Part shown: positions 4,247 to 12,220 of the stretch, piece by piece
How positions within the stretch are numbered: position 1 is the first letter of the stretch
Layout of the letters: every line of letters starts with the position of its first letter
Assembly: GCA_016290715.1 (NCBI GenBank)
Contig: JAEEUY010000153.1
Coordinates: 1-12,887, forward strand
Reading direction: 5' to 3'
Source: Bacteroidales bacterium
Lineage (GTDB): Bacteria; Bacteroidota; Bacteroidia; Bacteroidales; WCHB1-69
Length of the DNA stretch: 12,887 nucleotides
Program-made: the position numbers and the translations under genes
The notes under the pieces: generated by a model
Databases searched by the model: none
What the model was told of the DNA's origin: nothing
What the model saw: only the letters and a program-made list of their open reading frames with translations

Positions 4247-6935
4247 TGGTTAAAGTGCTATGATAATCAACGGCATGGGCGTATCCTACATAGTGGAACG
4301 TATAAAAATATACGCCGTCGGACAAATTTTCTCCGGCAAATCCGTTCTCTTTATTATAAATCACCTCATCTTTGGCATAGGTCTGGTAATTCTCCATTTC
4401 ATATACTTTTTTGCCCCAGCGATTGTATATGGTGAGTATATTGGGCAGTTCCGGATTCAGGTTTTTAATGGCAAACATGTCGTTTACGCCGTCGCCATTG
4501 GGAGTAATGACATTTGGAAACTCCAGATCAGCGTCAATATACACGTAATGTGAAATGGTGTTGTCGCAGCCGTAGTTGGAGGTGAAAGTGAGGGATACCA
4601 AGTATCTGCCCCATTGTCCGTAAGTGTGTTGTGCCGACATATCGGTTGTCTGTTCGGTGTTCCCGTCACCGAAGTCCCACAGCCACATATAGTTGTCATA
4701 AGGGTTGTGATTGTTTATGTCGGAAAGGTTGTTGAATTGCACTGCTTCGTTTGCCGACAACATGCTGCGTTCGGGGGCTGGTGCGAACTCTATGTCAGGC
4801 AGGTCTGATACCGATAGATGGAGTGTTATGATACTGTCGCAGCCGTAAATGGTTGTAAGTTCATGGGTATAAGTGAAATCGCCGGAGATGGAGTTGTTGT
4901 CAGCAGAAAGGTTGAAATCGTGTTGATTGTACGCATTCTGCTGGCAGATGGTATCGAAGAAAGTCTGTTCAAACTCAGGATATACAGAAATAGTGAAGTT
5001 GGCGGTGTCGGAACAGCCGTTTTCATCAATATAGGAATATAAGAACGGATATACCCCTGCTTGGCCGTTGAAGTACATGATGCTGTCGTTCATGGGCAGT
5101 CCATTGGTGTCGGTGTAAAAGCCACCTGTCGGGAATCCATCCCCATAAACTATTGCGAAAGAGTCGCTTAAGCAGTAAATGCTGCTGGGGTGGGTTACCA
5201 TGGGGGGATCCTCCAAACTTAAATCAAGCACATCGATACTGTCGCACAAACCAGTTGAGGGAATCGTGTCAATATAGATTCCTGCCTCGGTATAGGTACT
5301 GTCATTGAAAGTATACAACATTCCAGGACAGATTGTCGCATTGGTTGTATGGGTTGGAATGGGAAGTATGTGGATGGGGGTATAAATGGTGTCATAGAAA
5401 TTATTGAAACAATTGTGGGTTTCCCTTTCAATGAGTACGGTAACGTCGTAATCATCAGGGGTGGCGAACTGGTGCACCACCACCCGTCCTGTATCAAACT
5501 GTCCGTCGTTGAAATACCAGAAGATGCTGGTGTACTGGTATTCTATTTGGGCATCGAATGTAATGGGCTCATTAGGGCAGGCAAATGTCCCGTTGCTCAA
5601 AATAGAAGCATTGATATCATTAACATAAAGCTGGCGATTAAGGTCGATGGTGCTTTCTCCTACAGAGTATGAATAACTCTCTGTTAACCCTAATCCATAG
5701 ACGTGTGCCAGAAAGCCGCCAGATGTATTAACCAATGTGTGCGAGCCTGGTGAGATTGTCACTTTTGCATAGGAATAGGTGGGATTACCTGCAACAGGGG
5801 TGAATGAATTTGAAATATTTGTGCCGTCAAGCATCATGTTGTTTACATGTGTCGTTTCAGTAACGATGTTTACAATATGATAATTTGCGTAATTGGTGGC
5901 GAAAGTTCCAAAAGTGATTTCATTGATTTGTTGTTCAATGGGATTGATGATAACAGATGCAGGGTCTCCATCCGTTCCGCCGTAGTCATATCCGGTGAAA
6001 TACAAATAAACACAAGCGGGTTCAGTCGTTTCAATGTAAACAGCATCTTCCGAATTTTGCATGGTGAATTCGTGGGTTTGTCCCGCGTTGAGGGTTGTAA
6101 GAAGTATGCCGTCTTTTTTTACCTGGCAGTTGTTATGGAGGGCAGTAACGCGAATAACATCGTTGTAACGATAAGAAGAGGTTGTAACCACGAACTTCTT
6201 TCCCCAATAAGCAGTAGGAATGGATTGTTCAACGATGTGGTCGCAGCAACATGCTCCACCAGGGATATTGGCGCATAGGTTCCCCTGAAAAACGGCAATT
6301 TTTTTACAATTGCGAGCACAGATACGTGTCCCTGAAAAATCAGAAAATTCGGCATTGGTTAGCACTTGATAGCATTCCCCGCGTTGTAAGGTAACGTTGA
6401 AGGTTGAATCAGCATAATGCCCACCTGCGGAATTGGCAGAAAGGGTTATATCTACTATGGTATTGTCTTCGGTAGCAACGATGGCAAACTCGCATTCGTA
6501 GCTGCTCGGATAGGTCTGTATCAAGTATTCCTCCATGAGGGTCGGGGTGGGGAGTACATTGGTTATGTCAAAAGTGAAATCTATGAAATTTGAGGCATAG
6601 CACGAAATGGTATCTGTGGATTCCACATGTATTCCAGTATTGGTGATGGTTTCGCTAATCCGGGTATAGGCTTCTGTTAATGGAACAGTTACGTTTGTTA
6701 CAATACCGGAGGTAACACTAAACGACGTGCTCCATCCAGTATTGGGATTGCTGACAGTTCCAGTGCAATTGCGCATACTGGTAATAATCAACGTCAAATT
6801 AGGATCTCCATCGCTTGAAGGCCATGCATTCGGCATATAGGTAACCCAAAAATCCTTGCCTAATGTGGAAGGGTTTTGCGCTTTGACAATATACATGGAA
6901 AGGATAACGGATAAGAATATCGCTATTTTTTTCAT
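4236..6935 (-). CDS. Surface protein with IgGFc-binding domain, PKD domains and T9SS type B sorting domain
   Basis: An 899-residue exported protein. Residues 1-19 are a signal peptide (hydrophobic core after MKK, cut after VKA). GKDFWVTYMPN at about 27 opens an IgGFc-binding-type N-terminal region running to about 420, with the family's ATEDNTIVDI, GTRICA and PTAYWGKKF segments. Then come a PKD-like domain (FWYFNDGQFDTG, about 472-482), two Cys-containing repeats of the form 'TIC...CDS' (the second near 658-710), and a second PKD domain (WLWDFGDGNTEQ, about 748-760). The last 95 residues, from FPNVITPNGDGVND (about 806) to LTIIR, form a gliding-associated type B T9SS sorting domain. The protein is therefore predicted to leave through the type IX system and act at the cell surface, perhaps in adhesion. 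It is the second gene of a same-strand pair, 37 bases after its neighbour, and has no clear promoter of its own. Confidence 0.9.
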   Translation of the reverse strand: MKKIAIFLSVILSMYIVKAQNPSTLGKDFWVTYMPNAWPSSDGDPNLTLIITSMRNCTGTVSNPNTGWSTSFSVTSGIVTNVTVPLTEAYTRISETITNTGIHVESTDTISCYASNFIDFTFDITNVLPTPTLMEEYLIQTYPSSYECEFAIVATEDNTIVDITLSANSAGGHYADSTFNVTLQRGECYQVLTNAEFSDFSGTRICARNCKKIAVFQGNLCANIPGGACCCDHIVEQSIPTAYWGKKFVVTTSSYRYNDVIRVTALHNNCQVKKDGILLTTLNAGQTHEFTMQNSEDAVYIETTEPACVYLYFTGYDYGGTDGDPASVIINPIEQQINEITFGTFATNYANYHIVNIVTETTHVNNMMLDGTNISNSFTPVAGNPTYSYAKVTISPGSHTLVNTSGGFLAHVYGLGLTESYSYSVGESTIDLNRQLYVNDINASILSNGTFACPNEPITFDAQIEYQYTSIFWYFNDGQFDTGRVVVHQFATPDDYDVTVLIERETHNCFNNFYDTIYTPIHILPIPTHTTNATICPGMLYTFNDSTYTEAGIYIDTIPSTGLCDSIDVLDLSLEDPPMVTHPSSIYCLSDSFAIVYGDGFPTGGFYTDTNGLPMNDSIMYFNGQAGVYPFLYSYIDENGCSDTANFTISVYPEFEQTFFDTICQQNAYNQHDFNLSADNNSISGDFTYTHELTTIYGCDSIITLHLSVSDLPDIEFAPAPERSMLSANEAVQFNNLSDINNHNPYDNYMWLWDFGDGNTEQTTDMSAQHTYGQWGRYLVSLTFTSNYGCDNTISHYVYIDADLEFPNVITPNGDGVNDMFAIKNLNPELPNILTIYNRWGKKVYEMENYQTYAKDEVIYNKENGFAGENLSDGVYFYTFHYVGYAHAVDYHSTLTIIR

Positions 6936-6972
6936 CTATAATAGGGTTTTGTATTGGTCAGTTTTATACAAA

Positions 6973-9450
6973 TTACCTTATAATAGTCAGTGTGCTGTGA
7001 TAGTCAACGGTATGGGTCAGACCAAAATATTTAAATACATAAAAATATACGCCATCGGACAGGTTTTCCCCGGTAAATCCATTGTCTTTATTATAAATCA
7101 CCTCATCTTTGGCGTAGGTTTGATAATTTTCCATTTCATAAACTTTTTTGCCCCAACGATTGTAAATGGTTAGCAGATTGGGAAGTTCAGGATTCAGGTT
7201 TTTAATGGCAAACACGTCATTTACACCGTCGCCGTTGGGGGTGATAACATTAGGGAAAAACAGCTCTGCTTCCAGATATACAGAATGAGAAATGGAATTT
7301 ACACACCCTTCTGTGGTGGTTACGGTAAGGGTAACCAAAAATTCTCCCCATGTATCGTATTGATGGATCGTGTTTTCTGAACCTGAATCATAGGTGTTTC
7401 CATCTCCATAGTCCCAGTGCCAAGAGAAACTTTCCCCATTATTGTATCCTGAAAGATCCGTAATGTTGATGAACTGTATCTCTTTTTGGTTGGAGAAGAA
7501 AGCGCGTTCAGGATTAGTGATAAAATCAGGAATAGGACTGGAGGTAATGGTTAGGTTCAGTTGTACAATACTGTCGCAACCGAACTCATTTTGCAAGTTT
7601 TGGTAATGGATAAAGTTGCCGACCATCCCGTCGTCGCTGCTGGAAAGGTTGAAATTATATTGTTGGTAGGTTTCGTACTGGCAAATGGTGTCGAATAAGA
7701 CGGTTTCATCCGAACGTGACAGATTGATGGTCAGTGTGAAAGTACTGTCGCAACCTGATGAGCTGATGGTGTCGTGCACAAATACATGACGTCCCAGTGC
7801 CATTGTGTCGGTATTGAAAAGAAAACCGTTCTGATTGTATATATCGTGTTGGCAGAGGGGTATTTCCTCTTGTATGTCGTAAACAGGATGAATGGTTAAA
7901 TTCACGGTTTCGGTACTGTCGCATTGGAATTGGTTTTGATAGACATTGACAAACTGATGAGTTCCGGTAGGCAATGTGTCAGAGTCGATGGTCAGTCCAT
8001 AAGCAGCAAAAAAATCACCTTCACAAATGGCTGTGTCGTATGTGATAATTTCGCTTGGGAGAACAAACAGTTCTAAAGCCACGAAGCTATCACACTGATT
8101 AATTGTTTGATATAAGGAATCCAAGAAAATAGTTCCTGTGGAAGCGGTTTGAGCGGGGGTGAGTTGGAATCCATATTGGTTATAAGGTTCGCGTTGGCAA
8201 ATGGTATCGTAGAGCAGAATGTCGTAGGTTTGGTTTACCACCACAAAGAAATTGGCGGAGGCAGCGCATCCGTTGGAGTCGGCGATGGTATAGGTGAGCG
8301 AATAAACGGCGGCGGAGTCATGGAAGAAGAAGGTATTGTCGGAAAAGTCGCCTCCTTGGTAGGTGCCGCCGGCGGGCAGCCCGCTGAGAACTGCACTGGA
8401 GTCGTTCAAGCAATATACACTGCTGTTATGGGAAACAAAGGGCTGGAAATCAATAATTGTAACTTGTTCCGACACAGTGTCAAGGTTGGCATCGGTAACA
8501 ATAACGGTATAGGTTCCGGCGCAAAGTGCAAAAGCAGTATCGGTAGTCTGGTGTGCGTTATCGTCCCATTGGTAAGTGTAGGGAGGTACTCCTCCGGTAA
8601 CCACGGCCACAGCAATGGCGTTGCAACTGGGGTCGGCAGGAGGGACACAAGTGTCGTTGCAGGTGGCATAAGTGGGCATGCTCTGTGTGCTTACCCAAGC
8701 TCCTCCATCCGGAATACGACGGAATGATTGCCCAAGATTGTTCTGCGGATTATTGGAACTGATATAGGTCTTCCGGCTGGCAGGAATGGCATCGTAGGAA
8801 GCCAAAGCCCCCGTGTAGCCGCAATCGCTCATCCCTGGATTACAAGGGGGACAACTCATGCAAGAGTTGGTCTGGTCGCACCAACTGATGGCATCTTGTG
8901 GTATTCCGTTGGCATCGTAAAAAGCAAACCATCCACCTGCATTGGGAAACCATAAACGGCCGCCGCCAGTGCCCATGCAGTATCTGCTATCAATAATAAT
9001 CTCCACCACATTGCCTCCGTTTTGTACCAACAGACTGGGATCTACGGGTGCTGCGCGCTCGCCCCTGACCATGGCAAATCCTTGGGGAGGAACTACACTG
9101 CCCTGCGGAATGACGAACCCACCCGGCCAGTTGCCCGACTGATAGGTGTTGTCATACGCATTGTTCCCCAAAAAATAACAGGAAATATCCACCGAATCGC
9201 ATTTGTGCGGATTGTACAATTCTATCCATTCACCACCCCCTGTCGTATGGTAGGCACTTCCTACCATGGACCCGTCATAGGAGGAGGGCGATAGCATGAC
9301 CTCATTAATCAATATGGTTGGACCATTGTAAAAACAATTACGACCAAGGCAATCTGTGTTGTCGGTTGCTGTAATGGATACAGACAGCGGCTGGGCTAAA
9401 ACTGACCCTGCCAAAATGAAAAGTAGTAATAGAAATCCAATCCTTTGCAT
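6973..9450 (-). CDS. Surface protein with lamin-tail, SprB-like and PKD domains and T9SS type B sorting domain
   Basis: An 825-residue exported protein. The signal peptide is residues 1-19 (cut after VLA). A lamin-tail domain follows (about 45-165): TILINEVMLSP, then GGEWIELYNP and PPQGFAMVRG. A Cys-rich linker (SCMSCPPCNPG) leads to a SprB-type repeat (about 270-335, GGVPPYTYQWDD and CAGTYTVIVTDAN). Next are four tandem repeats of about 60 residues, each opening with a Y/F-D-T-I-C-Q-like motif (near 412, 467, 528 and 585) and closing with C-D-S-x-x-x-L-x-L. A PKD domain (WHWDYGDGNT, about 675-688) precedes the type B T9SS sorting domain (FFPNVITPNGDGVND, about 730, to the end). That sorting domain is almost identical to the neighbour's. 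This is the first gene of the pair. Lamin-tail domains are common in secreted bacterial proteins, but what they do there is not settled. Confidence 0.9.
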   Translation of the reverse strand: MQRIGFLLLLFILAGSVLAQPLSVSITATDNTDCLGRNCFYNGPTILINEVMLSPSSYDGSMVGSAYHTTGGGEWIELYNPHKCDSVDISCYFLGNNAYDNTYQSGNWPGGFVIPQGSVVPPQGFAMVRGERAAPVDPSLLVQNGGNVVEIIIDSRYCMGTGGGRLWFPNAGGWFAFYDANGIPQDAISWCDQTNSCMSCPPCNPGMSDCGYTGALASYDAIPASRKTYISSNNPQNNLGQSFRRIPDGGAWVSTQSMPTYATCNDTCVPPADPSCNAIAVAVVTGGVPPYTYQWDDNAHQTTDTAFALCAGTYTVIVTDANLDTVSEQVTIIDFQPFVSHNSSVYCLNDSSAVLSGLPAGGTYQGGDFSDNTFFFHDSAAVYSLTYTIADSNGCAASANFFVVVNQTYDILLYDTICQREPYNQYGFQLTPAQTASTGTIFLDSLYQTINQCDSFVALELFVLPSEIITYDTAICEGDFFAAYGLTIDSDTLPTGTHQFVNVYQNQFQCDSTETVNLTIHPVYDIQEEIPLCQHDIYNQNGFLFNTDTMALGRHVFVHDTISSSGCDSTFTLTINLSRSDETVLFDTICQYETYQQYNFNLSSSDDGMVGNFIHYQNLQNEFGCDSIVQLNLTITSSPIPDFITNPERAFFSNQKEIQFINITDLSGYNNGESFSWHWDYGDGNTYDSGSENTIHQYDTWGEFLVTLTVTTTEGCVNSISHSVYLEAELFFPNVITPNGDGVNDVFAIKNLNPELPNLLTIYNRWGKKVYEMENYQTYAKDEVIYNKDNGFTGENLSDGVYFYVFKYFGLTHTVDYHSTLTIIR

Positions 9451-9497
9451 AGGTGATTGTTAAACAAATTCGATAAAAATTGAAACTTTAAGAATGG

Positions 9498-9505
9498 CAA
9501 AATTA
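9498..9505 (-). promoter_or_regulatory. Putative -7 box for the surface-protein pair
   Basis: On the minus strand this reads TAATTTTG, a TAnnTTTG match, 47 bases before the ATG at 9450. A TTTG further upstream lies too close (11 bases) to be a normal -33 box. It faces away from the lipoprotein promoter at 9540-9547. Confidence 0.55.
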
Positions 9506-9539
9506 ACATTTTTTTTCAAATAGGTATCTCCTTTTGAGG

Positions 9540-9547
9540 TATTTTTG
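9540..9547 (+). promoter_or_regulatory. Putative -7 box of the lipoprotein gene
   Basis: TATTTTTG matches TAnnTTTG and lies 30 bases before the ATG at 9578. It overlaps the TTG at 9545, which rules out that codon as the start of the lipoprotein. Confidence 0.6.
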
Positions 9548-9577
9548 TATTTTAATCACTATATTTTTATTTTTATT

Positions 9578-10510
9578 ATGAAAAAGGTTATTTTGCTTGT
9601 TTTAATGGCGGTTTCCGGATTGGTTTTCGTCTCATGTAAAAAAGAAGGTATCTACTCCCCCAAGAATAAAATTGATAAAATTTATTATTCTGCCAATACA
9701 ACAAATGAGATTTATGAAAACGGCAGGTGGATTGTGGAAGCAAATGCTGAAACTCCCAAGCATCTGTCTGAAGTTTGGAATTGGGATGGCAAATTGTTAA
9801 AAAGCATTGCCTACTATAGTAGTACTGGTGCATTGAATTATACGGAACGCTATGAATATGATGGCAAACGTCTTGTTTCCATTACATTGGAAGATGGAGA
9901 TCGTTATGTTATCAATTATGAAAAGGATAAAATTTCTTCTATTATACTTTTTGCAAACTCCCAAAAGGCAGCCTCTTTTGTCTTTACTCATGATAAAGAG
10001 AAAGTGTCTAAAATTACTTTCACGGATCATGGGGTTTGGTTGAAAGGCAAAAACAAATGTCTTCCAATCAGTACTTTCCGTTTCTTTATCCCTAGTGCGG
10101 ATATGCAGTCGTTTGATAAAATGATAAAGAATGTGTATGATAAAATGGGCACAAGGGATATAATTGATACGTATGACATGTTGTTTGAATGGGATGGCAA
10201 TAATGTTTCTAAGATGACTTATGTGGCAGGGGCAGATACCTATAAAACGGAATATACTTATGACAATAAGTTGAATCCGTATTACGGGCTTTTCAATTTC
10301 AATGAATTGGCGTATGATCAGGTTTTGTCGAAAAACAATGTTGTCCGTTCTATTGGTAGCGATCCCGATAATAATTACGATGAGCGTAACTATATCTATA
10401 CCTATGATGGCAAAAGACCTACTATGGAAGCCTCCTCTTCTGTTGATGTATATGATAATGGCCATCGGCGGAACACCTATAGCTATGTCTATTATTACGA
10501 GTATAAGTAG
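9578..10510 (+). CDS. Lipoprotein with YD-repeat-like beta strands (DUF4595-like)
   Basis: A 310-residue protein with a lipoprotein signal: MKK, a hydrophobic core and the lipobox VFVSC, giving a lipidated Cys at residue 20. The following KKEG charge pattern is of the kind that sends Bacteroidota lipoproteins to the outer membrane or cell surface. The body has recurring short beta-hairpin units such as WDGKLLKSIAYY, YEYDGKRLVSI, FEWDGNNVSKMTY and YTYDGKRP. These resemble YD/RHS-like repeats and Bacteroidota lipoproteins of the DUF4595 kind. No catalytic motif is visible and the function is unknown. The ATG at 9578 is preferred over TTG at 9545 because the latter lies within the -7 box and would bury the signal peptide. 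The gene stands alone between the divergent surface-protein pair and the que operon; no clear terminator is visible after it. Confidence 0.8.
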   Translation: MKKVILLVLMAVSGLVFVSCKKEGIYSPKNKIDKIYYSANTTNEIYENGRWIVEANAETPKHLSEVWNWDGKLLKSIAYYSSTGALNYTERYEYDGKRLVSITLEDGDRYVINYEKDKISSIILFANSQKAASFVFTHDKEKVSKITFTDHGVWLKGKNKCLPISTFRFFIPSADMQSFDKMIKNVYDKMGTRDIIDTYDMLFEWDGNNVSKMTYVAGADTYKTEYTYDNKLNPYYGLFNFNELAYDQVLSKNNVVRSIGSDPDNNYDERNYIYTYDGKRPTMEASSSVDVYDNGHRRNTYSYVYYYEYK

Positions 10511-10543
10511 GATCGCTTTTTATAATTTTGAATGCGTTTATTG

Positions 10544-10574
10544 GTTGTGCGGATTGAAAAAAAATGTATTTTTG
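10544..10574 (+). promoter_or_regulatory. Promoter of the que operon
   Basis: A -33 TTG (10544-10546) and a -7 TATTTTTG (10567-10574) are separated by 20 bases, the best two-box match to the Bacteroidota consensus in this window. The transcript would start near 10580, leaving a leader of only about 44 bases that is almost wholly occupied by the riboswitch. The promoter position excludes ATG 10564 as the queC start. Confidence 0.75.
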
Positions 10575-10587
10575 CCGCTCAATTTAT

Positions 10588-10621
10588 AGGGGTGCTTGGA
10601 AACCCCCTTTAACAAAACAAG
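10588..10621 (+). promoter_or_regulatory. PreQ1-I riboswitch upstream of queC
   Basis: The leader folds as an H-type pseudoknot of the preQ1-I class. P1 pairs A10588-G10592 with C10604-U10608. The loop holds CUUG (10595-10598), which can pair with CAAG (10618-10621) as P2. Between P1 and P2 lies the A-rich strand that docks in the P1 groove. From 10609 the tail reads UUAACAAAACAAG, the same 13 bases as I recall for the structurally solved Thermoanaerobacter tengcongensis preQ1-I aptamer. The three residues that contact the ligand there have counterparts here: U10593 (U6), C10603 (C15) and A10617 (A29). P2 ends two bases before the ATG at 10624, so ligand binding would be expected to block ribosome loading. 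The gene context (QueC, D, E and F making preQ1) fits exactly. Confidence 0.93.
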
Positions 10622-10623
10622 AC

Positions 10624-11298
10624 ATGAAAAATATCGCAGAACCAGCGAAAGATTCGCTTATTATTTATTCTGGTGGACTTGATTCCACCACCTTGCTTTA
10701 TGAAGAGCGCAAGCGTATTAGTTTGGCTGTAACTTTCGATTATGGCAGCAATCACGCAGCACGTGAAATGGCGTGTGCTAAGTATCATTGTGAAAAACTG
10801 GGGATAGAGCATCTTATCATTGATTTGAACTTTATTGCAAAACATTTCACCTCTTCGCTCATTGCAGGGGCAGAAGCTATTCCGGAAGGCAATTACGCTG
10901 AAAGCAATATGCGGAGTACGGTGGTGCCATTCCGTAATGGGATTATGCTTTCTGTTGCCTGCGGTTTGGCGGAAAGCCGTCATTTGGACAGGGTGCTTAT
11001 CGCCAATCATGGGGGCGACCATGCCATTTATCCCGATTGCCGCCCTGAATTTATCCGTGCCATGGATGAGGCAATGCATGCGGGAACCTATCAAAAAGTG
11101 AATATTGCCGCTCCCTATACGCATATTACCAAAGCCGATATTGTGAGAAGAGGGGCGGAGTTAGGGATAGACTATACCCAGACCTATTCTTGCTACCGCG
11201 GCGGAGAACTTCATTGCGGTCGCTGTAGCACTTGCCGCGAACGTCATGAGGCTTTCAAAAATGCCGGCTTGACAGATCCTACAACCTACGAAAATTAA
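10624..11298 (+). CDS. queC: 7-cyano-7-deazaguanine (preQ0) synthase QueC
   Basis: This 224-residue cytoplasmic enzyme turns 7-carboxy-7-deazaguanine into preQ0 with ammonia and ATP. The PP-loop ATP-binding motif SGGLDSTT is near the N-terminus (about residues 16-23). The C-terminal zinc site is the cluster CYRGGELHCGRCSTC, with four Cys, about 30 residues before the end. The length is close to the family's usual 220-235. ATG 10624 is chosen over ATG 10564 because the earlier one lies upstream of the likely transcript start and the riboswitch would then be inside the coding region. It is the first gene of the operon, and queD follows after 4 bases. Expression should fall when preQ1 is abundant. 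Confidence 0.96.
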   Translation: MKNIAEPAKDSLIIYSGGLDSTTLLYEERKRISLAVTFDYGSNHAAREMACAKYHCEKLGIEHLIIDLNFIAKHFTSSLIAGAEAIPEGNYAESNMRSTVVPFRNGIMLSVACGLAESRHLDRVLIANHGGDHAIYPDCRPEFIRAMDEAMHAGTYQKVNIAAPYTHITKADIVRRGAELGIDYTQTYSCYRGGELHCGRCSTCRERHEAFKNAGLTDPTTYEN

Positions 11299-11302
11299 CA
11301 GT

Positions 11303-11638
11303 ATGTATTATATAAAAAAAACAATCGAGGTGGCGGGAGCCCACCATTTGGAATTGGATTACCCCAGCAAGTGTTGTTCGTTGCATGGACATAACTGGTT
11401 GATAACCATATATTGCAAAGCCAAAGAACTGAATAAGAATGGCATGGTGATCGATTTTTCTGATATTAAACGGCTGATTGTGGATGCCGTTGACCATAAG
11501 GTACTGAATGAGGTGCTGCCTTGTAACCCGACGGCGGAGAATCTGGCACGGTGGTGTTGCGAACAGATTCCCTGCTGCTATCGTGTGGATGTGCAGGAAA
11601 GTAGTGGAAATGTGGCTACTTATGAAAAAGATGAGTGA
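11303..11638 (+). CDS. queD: 6-carboxy-5,6,7,8-tetrahydropterin synthase QueD
   Basis: This 111-residue enzyme converts dihydroneopterin triphosphate to 6-carboxytetrahydropterin, the first committed step of 7-deazaguanine synthesis. The zinc ligands are H15, H28 and H30 (AHH and HGH motifs). The catalytic Cys is C24 in the C-x3-HGH arrangement typical of QueD, and D64-H65 in DHKVLN is the catalytic Asp-His pair. PTAEN and Q98-E99, the pterin-binding Glu region, are also present. It is slightly shorter than E. coli QueD (about 120) but complete. Its stop TGA shares one base with the ATG of queE, a sign of translational coupling. GTP cyclohydrolase (FolE), which supplies the substrate, is not in the window. 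Confidence 0.95.
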   Translation: MYYIKKTIEVAGAHHLELDYPSKCCSLHGHNWLITIYCKAKELNKNGMVIDFSDIKRLIVDAVDHKVLNEVLPCNPTAENLARWCCEQIPCCYRVDVQESSGNVATYEKDE

Positions 11639-12219
11639 TGCGTGTGAATGAGATTTTTTATTCGTTGCAAGGGGAAGGCTATCATACAGGTACGGCTGCC
11701 GTATTTGTAAGATTTAGTGACTGTAATCTGCAATGCCCTTTCTGTGATACTGATCATCAAACGGGAGTTGAAATGAATGAAGAAGAAATTGTGTCGAAAG
11801 TTGGTGAATATAAGGCAAATATGGTGGTGATAACTGGAGGGGAACCAGCGCTGCAAATCACAGAGTCTTTGGTGGACAAACTCCATCAAACAGGAAAATT
11901 CGTAACGGTTGAAACTAATGGAACCCAACCGCTTCCCGCCAACATTGATTGGGTTACCCTCTCCCCTAAAAATGCTTATTTGGATGAAAATGCGCAGCCG
12001 ATACTTACACAGGCAAATGAACTGAAGTTGGTTTATGACGGTGAAATTTCTCCAGAATTATATGAAAATATAAAAACCGATTATCGTTTTTTACAACCTT
12101 GTGATACGGGTAACGAAACCCGAAACCGCCTTATAGTTGAAAAAGCGGTGGCCTATTGTAAAAAAAATCCACAGTGGAGGCTGTCGTTACAAACCCAGAA
12201 AATTATTAATATTCGTTGA
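11638..12219 (+). CDS. queE: 7-carboxy-7-deazaguanine synthase QueE (radical SAM)
   Basis: This 193-residue radical-SAM enzyme rearranges 6-carboxytetrahydropterin to 7-carboxy-7-deazaguanine. The N-terminus MRVNEIFYSLQGEG is a QueE hallmark. The iron-sulfur cluster ligands are C29, C33 and C36 in CNLQCPFC (regular C-x3-C-x2-C). TGGEP (66-70) binds the SAM amino group, and ETNGT and LSPKN are further family segments. The length matches the compact QueE forms. ATG 11638 is preferred to GTG 11635 because it gives the canonical MRVNEIFYS start and a TGATG junction with queD. queF begins 1 base after its stop codon. Confidence 0.95.
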   Translation: MRVNEIFYSLQGEGYHTGTAAVFVRFSDCNLQCPFCDTDHQTGVEMNEEEIVSKVGEYKANMVVITGGEPALQITESLVDKLHQTGKFVTVETNGTQPLPANIDWVTLSPKNAYLDENAQPILTQANELKLVYDGEISPELYENIKTDYRFLQPCDTGNETRNRLIVEKAVAYCKKNPQWRLSLQTQKIINIR

Positions 12220-12220
12220 T

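Noticed and set aside
5847..6278. Plus-strand ORFs across the two surface-protein genes (also 8149-8727 and others)
   Set aside because: They are antisense shadows of long, domain-rich minus-strand genes and show low-complexity, non-domain translations.
9545..9577. TTG start for the lipoprotein
   Set aside because: It overlaps the -7 box and puts an 11-residue extension in front of a perfect lipoprotein signal peptide.
10564..10623. Upstream ATG of queC at 10564
   Set aside because: It lies at the -7 box, before the likely transcript start, and the added 20 residues do not belong to QueC. Those bases form the riboswitch.
12137..12220. Longer start of queF inside queE
   Set aside because: The extension overlaps queE in another frame and has no QueF similarity. 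ATG 12221 directly after the queE stop gives a full-length QueF.
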